Of a stretch of 5,075 nucleotides of DNA, positions 1 to 3,686 are shown one piece after another (positions within the stretch are counted from its first letter, which is position 1; each line of letters opens with the position of its first letter). The notes beneath the pieces are model-generated. The model had not been told where the DNA came from and made no database searches. It saw nothing but the letters and a program-made list of their open reading frames with translations. The translations under genes and the position numbers were made by a program. The stretch is from Roseovarius sp. (GTDB taxonomy: Bacteria > Pseudomonadota > Alphaproteobacteria > Rhodobacterales > Rhodobacteraceae), in assembly GCA_023260815.1 (NCBI GenBank), contig JALQUE010000378.1, positions 1-5,075 of the forward strand, given 5' to 3'.

Positions 1-294
1 GGCGAGACCACGCATTACGACACCGTCTGCAACGACAGTTCGCGCGGGATCACCCTTCTGGGCCTGCAAGGGCTGTGCATCGGCAATGGCATCCTGACCG
101 TGGAAAACCGCGATCAAGCCGAGGTGCGCGCCGATCCGGCCCGCATGAACAAAGGCGCGGGCGCCGCCGCCGCGGCCTTGCATCTGGTCGCGCTCACCCG
201 TAAATGGGGCGGTCGGCGCAAGGGGGTGGGCTTCATGCCTGCCACCGAAGATTACAAGCTGGCAGGCGAGCTCAAGGACAACCCCAAGGCATGA
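1..294 (+). CDS. ribH: 6,7-dimethyl-8-ribityllumazine synthase, C-terminal part
   Basis: Lumazine synthase joins 5-amino-6-ribitylamino-uracil to 3,4-dihydroxy-2-butanone 4-phosphate, the penultimate step of riboflavin synthesis, in the cytoplasm. The window starts inside the gene; 97 codons remain, read in frame from base 1 to the TGA at 292-294. The visible part opens with GETTHYDTV, the family's active-site segment with the catalytic His (residue 5 here). It continues with the GNGILTVENRDQA strand, which corresponds to the NGVLTT(D/E)xxxQA motif of other RibH proteins, and an Ala-rich helix followed by LTRKW. After that helix there is a tail of about 25 residues (GGRRKGVGF... to NPKA) that looks longer than in many RibH proteins. 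The stop overlaps the nusB start (ATGA), so the two genes are probably co-transcribed and translationally coupled, as is common for ribH-nusB. The family call is firm; the N-terminus is outside the window. Confidence 0.93.
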   Translation, partial: GETTHYDTVCNDSSRGITLLGLQGLCIGNGILTVENRDQAEVRADPARMNKGAGAAAAALHLVALTRKWGGRRKGVGFMPATEDYKLAGELKDNPKA

Positions 295-809
295 CCATCG
301 AGGATACCCCCCCCTCCGGCACAGAGTCCGGTACCGCACCCGGCCCGATCTCGGGCAATCAGCGCCGCAAGATGCGCTCGGCGGCGCGGTTCTACGCCGT
401 GCAGGCGCTGTTCCAGATGGAAGTCAGCCAGCAGACCGTCGATGCGGTGATCCGCGAATTCGAAGATCACCGCTTTGGCGCCCATTACGATGAGGGCGAC
501 ATGGTCGAGGGCGATCCGGCGCTGTTCGGCCAACTGATGCGCGACGCGGTGAACTGGCAGGCCAGCATCGACCAGATGACCGACCGCGCGCTGGTGGCCA
601 AATGGCCCATCGCCCGGATCGATCCGACGCTGCGCGCGCTGTTCCGGGCCGCAGGCGCCGAAATGACGCAATCCGACACGCCGCCCAAGGTGGTCATCAT
701 GGAATTCGTGGACATCGCCAAAAGCTTCTACCCCGAGGGCAAGGAATCCAGCTTCGTGAACGCCGTTCTGGATCACATGGCCCGCGAGGCCCGTCCCGAA
801 GCGTTCTGA
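291..809 (+). CDS. nusB: transcription antitermination factor NusB
   Basis: NusB binds boxA RNA together with NusE (ribosomal protein S10) and promotes antitermination in rRNA operons. The ATG at 291 overlaps the ribH stop and gives 172 aa. A frame open further upstream exists, but only this start fits the coupled arrangement; AAGGA at 274-278 is a weak, distant ribosome site. The first 25 or so residues form a Pro/Gly/Thr-rich, probably disordered extension. The conserved fold then begins with RRKMRSAARFYAVQALFQME, the basic RNA-binding first helix of the family. Further family signatures are the segment around ARIDPTLRALFRAAGAEM and the C-terminal VVIMEFVDIAKSFYPEGKES followed by FVNAVLDHMAR, which matches the usual NusB ending (EyxxxAkxf...FVNgvLd). 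A run of eight C (307-314) lies in codons 6-8. The gene converges on the lipoprotein gene 12 bases downstream. Confidence 0.95.
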   Translation: MTIEDTPPSGTESGTAPGPISGNQRRKMRSAARFYAVQALFQMEVSQQTVDAVIREFEDHRFGAHYDEGDMVEGDPALFGQLMRDAVNWQASIDQMTDRALVAKWPIARIDPTLRALFRAAGAEMTQSDTPPKVVIMEFVDIAKSFYPEGKESSFVNAVLDHMAREARPEAF

Positions 810-824
810 GCGGGCAACCGCTCA
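807..824. terminator. hairpin containing both convergent stop codons
   Basis: TGAGCGG (807-813), loop GCAA (814-817) and CCGCTCA (818-824) form a perfect 7-bp stem. The loop is a GNRA tetraloop in the plus-strand RNA and TTGC in the other direction. The left arm begins with the nusB stop TGA and the right arm ends with the complement of the lipoprotein gene's stop TGA. No T-tract follows on either side. It is therefore either a weak bidirectional terminator or a 3'-end stabilising hairpin; the stem is certain, the function inferred. Confidence 0.5.
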
Positions 825-1505
825 GATCAATCCGCTGGACTTCATGTTCTCGAAAAGACGCCGGTAGTCCTCGCCGCCCCCGGCAACGTGGTCGGTGATC
901 GGGCCTGTCTTGCCTTCACACAACCCTCGAGCGGTTTTGAGCTGCGTGCTGGATGTCGCCTGATAGCAGCCGGCATTGTCGGCGATGATGCCGTTACAAT
1001 CCCCAAGCGTCCGGCGGGCATAGGCCAGATCGATCTTGCCCTCCTGATACATCTCGTAAACGACGCTCTGACAGATGCGGTATTGCGCCATGTTCTGTCC
1101 CTCGCAGCTATAGGCGGCCGTGCATTCCGCCGCCGTCAGATGATTCCATGGCGCCTCGCGCCGTGCCTGCCGGTCAGCCTCGTCGCGCAGGCAGGCGGTA
1201 TAGGTGTCCAGCGCGCGGTTCAAGGCATCACCGCTTAGCGCGCCGCCCGCATTGTCGGTCAGGATCGTTCTGACCTGACGTTCCGTCTGGGTCGTGATCT
1301 CGCCGTTGCCGGTGCGCAGCAGTTCCGACAGATCGGCCTTGGCCGTGGCGCTCAGGGTGACGGTGGACCCGGCGCTGCAAATCTCGATTCGGGGGTCCAC
1401 AGGCCGGATCAGGCTTTGCCGGTCGTCGCCGGGATCGGATTGGCAGGCCGCCAGCGTCAGCCCGAAGACCAATGGCAGCGATACGAAGAACAGGTTACGG
1501 AACAT
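822..1505 (-). CDS. Cys-rich lipoprotein of unknown function
   Basis: This 227-aa protein begins with a basic N-terminus (MFRN), a hydrophobic stretch (residues 5-20) and the lipobox LTLAAC, so it should be cleaved and lipidated at Cys21. Residue +2 is Gln rather than Asp, which under the enterobacterial sorting rule would favour the outer membrane. I do not recognise the family. The mature part is hydrophilic, with no further membrane segment, and has eight more Cys (about 43, 105, 128, 134, 145, 170, 180, 196), an even number that suggests up to four disulfides in the periplasm. Residues 93-165 look largely helical (Tyr/Arg/Glu-rich, for example QYRICQSVVYEMYQEGKIDLAYARR). The ATG start is the one that gives the signal peptide. 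The ribosome site is weak (AGGG about 8 bases upstream). The gene stands alone, convergent with nusB and divergent from the next gene. Confidence 0.8.
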   Translation of the reverse strand: MFRNLFFVSLPLVFGLTLAACQSDPGDDRQSLIRPVDPRIEICSAGSTVTLSATAKADLSELLRTGNGEITTQTERQVRTILTDNAGGALSGDALNRALDTYTACLRDEADRQARREAPWNHLTAAECTAAYSCEGQNMAQYRICQSVVYEMYQEGKIDLAYARRTLGDCNGIIADNAGCYQATSSTQLKTARGLCEGKTGPITDHVAGGGEDYRRLFENMKSSGLI

Positions 1506-1517
1506 GGCACTTACCCT

Positions 1518-1548
1518 ATTTTACTCGTTATGCGGTCACGTTAACCAA
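1518..1548 (-). promoter_or_regulatory. candidate promoter of the lipoprotein gene
   Basis: On the minus strand, TTGGTT (1548-1543) and TAAAAT (1523-1518) could be -35 and -10 elements. The spacer is 19 bases, longer than ideal. The -10 element lies about 12 bases before the ATG, giving a very short leader. A GTTAAC hexamer (1540-1545), which resembles half of a CtrA site, lies in the spacer; one half-site is not enough to claim CtrA control. Confidence 0.3.
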
Positions 1549-1641
1549 ACGCGCCCCGTGGCTCAAATGACAAAATGCGACGGCTTGGGAATGGTCATGG
1601 GCCGATCCGCGCTGTCGGAAGATGAATTTGCCGGGCTGCCC

Positions 1642-1669
1642 TTGTTACGGGCGCATGACATGTTATGTT
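1642..1669 (+). promoter_or_regulatory. candidate promoter of the two-helix membrane protein gene
   Basis: TTGTTA (1642-1647) and TATGTT (1664-1669) with a 16-base spacer are a plausible vegetative promoter 28 bases before the start codon. The -35 element lies in the loop of a small inverted repeat (GCCC 1638-1641, GGGC 1649-1652). The match is partial. Confidence 0.35.
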
Positions 1670-1681
1670 TCATTGAAGCAT

Positions 1682-1688
1682 AAGGGAG
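1682..1688 (+). promoter_or_regulatory. ribosome binding site fixing the start at 1697
   Basis: AAGGGAG at 1682-1688 lies 8 bases before ATG 1697. An in-frame ATG at 1622 would add a 25-residue Cys/Lys-rich leader and has no comparable site, so 1697 is preferred. Confidence 0.7.
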
Positions 1689-1696
1689 TCTTTCAC

Positions 1697-2032
1697 ATGC
1701 CCAAGCTCATACGCCTTTATATCACCAACGTGGCCATCGGCTTCGGGATTTCGGCGGCGTTCGTGGCGATGCTGCTCTATTTCGATGTGGCGAACCTGTG
1801 GCATCTGGTGACGCATTCCGACAAGGGCGTTCTGGCCGTTCTGATCCTGTGGATTTCCAACGGCATCATCTTTGCCGGGGTGCAGTTCGGGATCGCGGTG
1901 ATGCGTCTCAAGGACGATGACGACGACGATCATCATGGTGGCCTGCGCCAGCACGCGATGGAACGCGACTATGTCGCTATCCCCGTGCGGGTGGATGAGG
2001 GGCGCCGCCAGCCGTTCAACCGGCGCCGGTAA
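1697..2032 (+). CDS. small inner-membrane protein with two helices and an Asp6-His2 stretch
   Basis: The product is 111 aa. I see two membrane segments, about residues 9-29 (NVAIGFGISAAFVAMLLYF) and 44-69 (GVLAVLILWISNGIIFAGVQFGIAVM), joined by a short loop NLWHLVTHSDK. The tail of about 42 residues starts with RLK, then six Asp and two His (73-80), and ends in a basic stretch (EGRRQPFNRRR). The positive-inside rule is ambiguous: both ends carry charges, fitting a hairpin with both termini in the cytoplasm. The Asp/His run could bind divalent metal, but this is speculation. The sequence resembles short conserved hypothetical proteins of Rhodobacteraceae; I cannot name a family. It has its own ribosome site, probably its own promoter, and a strong terminator after it, so it is most likely monocistronic. 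Confidence 0.82.
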   Translation: MPKLIRLYITNVAIGFGISAAFVAMLLYFDVANLWHLVTHSDKGVLAVLILWISNGIIFAGVQFGIAVMRLKDDDDDDHHGGLRQHAMERDYVAIPVRVDEGRRQPFNRRR

Positions 2033-2067
2033 GGCATCAGCCTGACAAAACAGGATGTTTCATGTGA

Positions 2068-2096
2068 ACGGATCGTGCCTTGCACGGTCCGTTTTT
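2068..2096 (+). terminator. intrinsic terminator of the two-helix membrane protein gene
   Basis: ACGGATCGTGC (2068-2078) pairs with GCACGGTCCGT (2082-2092) across a 3-base loop (CTT). The result is an 11-bp stem with one G-U pair, followed at once by TTTTT (2092-2096) and CTTG. This is a textbook rho-independent terminator 35 bases after the stop codon. Confidence 0.92.
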
Positions 2097-2102
2097 CTTG
2101 TG

Positions 2103-2179
2103 GGGTGGCTGTATGACGGATGGCTCTATGACGGGCGGCTGTAGTGTCGGATGGCTGTCGTGTCGGGCATCTGCATGTC
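2103..2179. repeat. degenerate 15-16 bp tandem repeat, five copies
   Basis: Five adjacent units align: GGGTGGCTGTATGAC (2103-2117), GGATGGCTCTATGAC (2118-2132), GGGCGGCTGTAGTGTC (2133-2148), GGATGGCTGTCGTGTC (2149-2164) and GGGCATCTGCATGTC (2165-2179). A partial sixth, GGGCGGCATCAT, follows from 2180. The common core is GG-(A/G)-(T/C)-GGCTGT-N-(T/G)-G-(A/T)-C. The array lies just after the terminator and outside any gene I believe in, so it looks like a decayed minisatellite. The sixth unit merges into a 6-bp hairpin (CGGGCG 2179-2184, CGCCCG 2192-2197). Confidence 0.6.
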
Positions 2180-2268
2180 GGGCGGCATCATCGCCCGCAA
2201 TGTCCCCACATCCCGCAGGGCAGGGGCAATGCAGTGCTATGAAGTGGCGGGCCCGCACGCGACCGTTT

Positions 2269-2320
2269 GGTTATCTCATTCCCGAGGACCTGTATATACA
2301 GGTGGGTGTCGGAAATAACC
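2269..2320. repeat. 52-bp dyad with a perfect 16-bp palindrome
   Basis: The core ACCTGTATATACAGGT (2288-2303) is its own reverse complement. It is flanked by GGTTAT (2269-2274) and ATAACC (2315-2320), which are also reverse complements. Between core and ends lie the roughly complementary TTCCCGA (left) and TCGGAA (right). The core could be a dimeric repressor operator, and in RNA it could form a 6-bp stem with an ATAT loop. It is not an enterobacterial LexA box: CTGT and ACAG are 4 bases apart here, not 8. Confidence 0.55.
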
Positions 2321-2446
2321 GGACCAGGGCCCGGCCAGAGCCAACTCCCTCGGAAGTGCTTAAGGCCACCGGAATGCAACCGTTCACGGGAAGGGCAGCA
2401 CCCGCCACCCCCTTACCTAGGGCCTGGCAAGCCGTCCGGCAAGGGG

Positions 2447-2474
2447 TTGCATGTGTTCCTATTTTGTTCATATT
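2447..2474 (+). promoter_or_regulatory. mmcB promoter
   Basis: TTGCAT (2447-2452) and CATATT (2469-2474) with a 16-base spacer form a plausible vegetative promoter. The predicted transcription start falls at about 2481, the A of the ATG, so the message would be leaderless. This fits the absence of a Shine-Dalgarno sequence before that ATG. Confidence 0.5.
2455..2469 (+). promoter_or_regulatory. LexA (SOS) box, GTTC-N7-GTTC
   Basis: GTTC (2455-2458), seven bases CTATTTT, GTTC (2466-2469) is an exact match to the direct-repeat LexA site of Alphaproteobacteria. It lies in the -35/-10 spacer, where bound LexA would block RNA polymerase, 12 bases before the start of mmcB, a known SOS gene in Caulobacter. 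Confidence 0.85.
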
Positions 2475-2480
2475 CGACAC

Positions 2481-2951
2481 ATGACCTCATCCGCCGATCC
2501 CAACGCGATCCTCGCCCCCGATCTGCAACCCGGCCAGTCGCTGGCGCGCGGTGTCTGCCGGCATCTGCTGGGCCATGACTTTGCCTGCATCGAGGAGTTC
2601 ACCCCCGAACACGGCAAGCGGGTCGATGTGATGGCGCTTGGCCCCAAGGGCGAGATCTGGGTGATCGAATGCAAATCCTCACGTGCAGATTTCACCTCGG
2701 ACGGCAAGTGGGAAGGCTATCTGGATTGGTGTGACCGGTATTTCTGGGCGGTGGACGCCGCCTTCCCGACCGACCTTTTGCCTCAGGATACCGGGCTGAT
2801 CGTGGCCGATGCTTATGACGCGGACATTCTGCGCATGGCGCCCGAAACCCGGCTGGCCCCGGCCCGCCGCACCGCCCTGATCCGGCGCTTTGCCCGGCAT
2901 GCGGCCCTGCGCCTGCAGTCGCTCCGCGATCCGGGCTTCACGCAGACCTGA
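2481..2951 (+). CDS. mmcB: MmcB family DNA repair protein
   Basis: The product (156 aa) belongs to the MmcB family, which has a PD-(D/E)xK nuclease-like fold. In Caulobacter crescentus it is SOS-induced and needed for mitomycin C resistance; its exact activity is not settled. Family features are HGKRVDVMALGPKGEIWVIECKSS (about residues 44-67), carrying the putative catalytic D49, E63 and K65 (D-X13-E-X-K), then RADFTSDGKWEGYLDWCDRYFWAV (68-91). The C-terminus is a basic helical region rich in Arg and Ala. An in-frame ATG at 2451 has AAGGGG 4 bases before it, but using it would put the LexA box and the -10 element inside the coding region, so ATG 2481 is preferred. The mRNA is then probably leaderless. 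The last 14 bases overlap the 3' end of the convergent gene on the other strand. All three putative active-site residues are present, so the gene looks intact. Confidence 0.88.
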   Translation: MTSSADPNAILAPDLQPGQSLARGVCRHLLGHDFACIEEFTPEHGKRVDVMALGPKGEIWVIECKSSRADFTSDGKWEGYLDWCDRYFWAVDAAFPTDLLPQDTGLIVADAYDADILRMAPETRLAPARRTALIRRFARHAALRLQSLRDPGFTQT

Positions 2952-3126
2952 GCCGCGCCGCCTTGACGGCCGCGGTGATCTCGGCGGCGATTTCCTCGGC
3001 CTCTTCGGGTGAGAAATCCATCGGGATCTCAAGCCCGTCGGCTTCGATGAACAGGCGGACCATGCCAAGGTCGGTCGGTCCGATCTGAAGATTGGCTTCG
3101 ATGTCTCGTTCGGTGTTGATGCCCAT
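2938..3126 (-). CDS. small acidic protein, DUF6324-like
   Basis: The product is 62 aa, starting MGINTERDIEANLQIGPTDLGMVRLFIEADG, then LEIPMDFSPEEAEEIAAEITAAVKAAR. It appears to have a small beta part (GMVRLFIEADGLEIPMDF) and a C-terminal acidic-to-basic helix (about 39-60). No membrane segment or signal peptide is present, so it should be cytoplasmic. It resembles the short Rhodobacteraceae family I know as DUF6324; the family label is from memory and the function is unknown. The start is fixed by a perfect AGGAGG; longer in-frame starts (to 3234) would add unrelated sequence across the promoter region. The stop lies inside the 3' end of mmcB (14-base overlap, convergent), so transcripts of the two genes would be antisense at their ends. 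Confidence 0.8.
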   Translation of the reverse strand: MGINTERDIEANLQIGPTDLGMVRLFIEADGLEIPMDFSPEEAEEIAAEITAAVKAARLRSA

Positions 3127-3131
3127 TTCGG

Positions 3132-3137
3132 CCTCCT
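3132..3137 (-). promoter_or_regulatory. consensus ribosome binding site for the DUF6324-like gene
   Basis: The minus strand reads AGGAGG, then five bases, then the ATG at 3126. This strong site decides the short 62-aa form over upstream in-frame starts. Confidence 0.85.
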
Positions 3138-3260
3138 GCACAAGCGTTATGCGCCTAGCGCCTTCTGTGTTGAATGGCAAGATGCAACGCTGTGGGCCTG
3201 CTTGTATGGGGCGCGCTGACATGCCCGCGCACAAAGCTTGCGATCAATCCCGCTATGGGC

Positions 3261-3288
3261 TTGCAATCACCGAACAGGAAAGTTAAAT
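3261..3288 (+). promoter_or_regulatory. tRNA-His promoter with GC-rich discriminator
   Basis: CTTGCAA (3260-3266; -35 hexamer TTGCAA 3261-3266) and TTAAAT (3283-3288) with a 16-base spacer form a good promoter. Transcription should start near 3295, about five bases before the mature tRNA. The stretch after the -10 is CGCGGCGC, the GC-rich discriminator usual for stable RNA promoters under stringent (ppGpp/DksA) control. Confidence 0.65.
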
Positions 3289-3299
3289 CGCGGCGCAGT

Positions 3300-3376
3300 G
3301 CCGCCTTAGCTCAGTTGGTTAGAGCGCTGGATTGTGGATCCAGAGGTCCCCCGTTCAAGCCGGGGAGGCGGTACCA
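3300..3376 (+). tRNA. tRNA-His (anticodon GTG)
   Basis: This is a full 77-base cloverleaf with encoded CCA (3374-3376). The acceptor stem is 3300-3306 with 3366-3372; D stem GCTC/GAGC; anticodon stem CTGGA/TCCAG around loop TTGTGGA, with anticodon GTG at 3334-3336; T stem CCCCG/CGGGG with loop TTCAAGC. The acceptor stem closes with G1-U72 (G3300, T3372), the discriminator is A73 (3373), and base -1 is T rather than G. This is the alphaproteobacterial tRNA-His form that lacks the otherwise universal G-1:C73 pair. There is no clear terminator; the CCA end lies seven bases from the stop of the convergent gene. Confidence 0.97.
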
Positions 3377-3383
3377 TTCAAGA

Positions 3384-3686
3384 TCACTCCACCACCACGC
3401 TCTGTCGCAGTTGCCCTGTCACCCGATCATAGATCAGGATGCGATCGTCATCCGTCACCACCGCAAACCAGTCGCCGCCTTGCGTGAAGGCCTGCACCTT
3501 GGCGCCGTCGGGCAGGGTCAGCGTTTCGGGCAGGGCGGGGGGCTTTTCTGTGAAGCGCGTGACAAGCAGGAAGATCACGACTAGAACGCCGGCAATCATC
3601 GTGCCTGTCAGGATCGTGACCAGCAGGCGCAGATATCTCACCATCGCCGGATCGACCTCCGGCTGAGGCTCGGGGCTGTTATCCAT
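3384..3686 (-). CDS. single-helix membrane protein, DUF6476-like
   Basis: The product is 100 aa: an acidic/Pro-rich N-terminus (MDNSPEPQPEVDPAM), one membrane helix (about 21-43, LLVTILTGTMIAGVLVVIFLLVT), then a soluble part ending TLPDGAKVQAFTQGGDWFAVVTDDDRILIYDRVTGQLRQSVVVE. The soluble part looks like a few beta strands, one blade of a propeller-like repeat (WFAVVTDDDRILIYDRVTGQ). It fits the small rhodobacterial family I know as DUF6476; the label is from memory and the function is unknown. The soluble part probably faces the periplasm. The minus strand carries AAGGG (3699-3695) upstream of the ATG, a reasonable ribosome site. Its start codon overlaps that of the divergent rluD, so its promoter must lie within rluD coding sequence. 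Confidence 0.82.
   Translation of the reverse strand: MDNSPEPQPEVDPAMVRYLRLLVTILTGTMIAGVLVVIFLLVTRFTEKPPALPETLTLPDGAKVQAFTQGGDWFAVVTDDDRILIYDRVTGQLRQSVVVE

Larger units (their letters stand above)
2097..2454. other. gene-free gap with repeats and dyads
   Basis: No convincing gene lies between the terminator at 2096 and the mmcB promoter. An open frame crosses it on the plus strand, but it starts inside the terminator, has no ribosome site and codes for low-complexity Cys/Gly/Pro-rich sequence. The stretch contains the tandem repeat (2103-2179), a 6-bp hairpin (2179-2197), a 52-bp dyad (2269-2320), a possible long-range RNA stem (2319-2439) and an 8-bp inverted repeat ATGCAACC (2374-2381) with GGTTGCAT (2445-2452). 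A small RNA or a regulatory region is possible; neither can be shown from the sequence alone. Confidence 0.5.

Noticed and set aside
252..776. A 174-codon open frame on the minus strand opposite nusB
   Set aside because: It is antisense to a firmly identified NusB, has no recognisable motif, and is explained by GC-rich third positions.
1540..1545. GTTAAC here and at 4836-4841 as CtrA sites
   Set aside because: Only single half-sites are present; the paired TTAA-N7-TTAA arrangement is not found nearby.
2290..2301. CTGTATATACAG as an enterobacterial LexA box
   Set aside because: The E. coli type needs CTGT-N8-ACAG; here the gap is 4. The real SOS box of this lineage (GTTC-N7-GTTC) is at 2455-2469.
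2284..2311. Possible XerCD dif site because of the central TGTATA
   Set aside because: The conserved XerD half (TTATGTTAA-like) and XerC half are absent; only the short central bases agree.
2381..2404. GGGAAGGGCAGCA as the apical motif of the SRP 4.5S RNA
   Set aside because: It differs from the conserved GGAAGG-AGCAGC loop pattern, and the flanking sequence does not pair as in SRP RNA.
2374..2452. 8-bp inverted repeat ATGCAACC / GGTTGCAT as ends of an insertion element
   Set aside because: There is no transposase, the segment is only about 79 bases, and no flanking target duplication is evident.
2080..2484. A 134-codon plus-strand open frame across the gene-free gap
   Set aside because: It begins inside the intrinsic terminator, has no Shine-Dalgarno, reads through the tandem repeat and the palindrome, and its product is low complexity without a recognisable domain.
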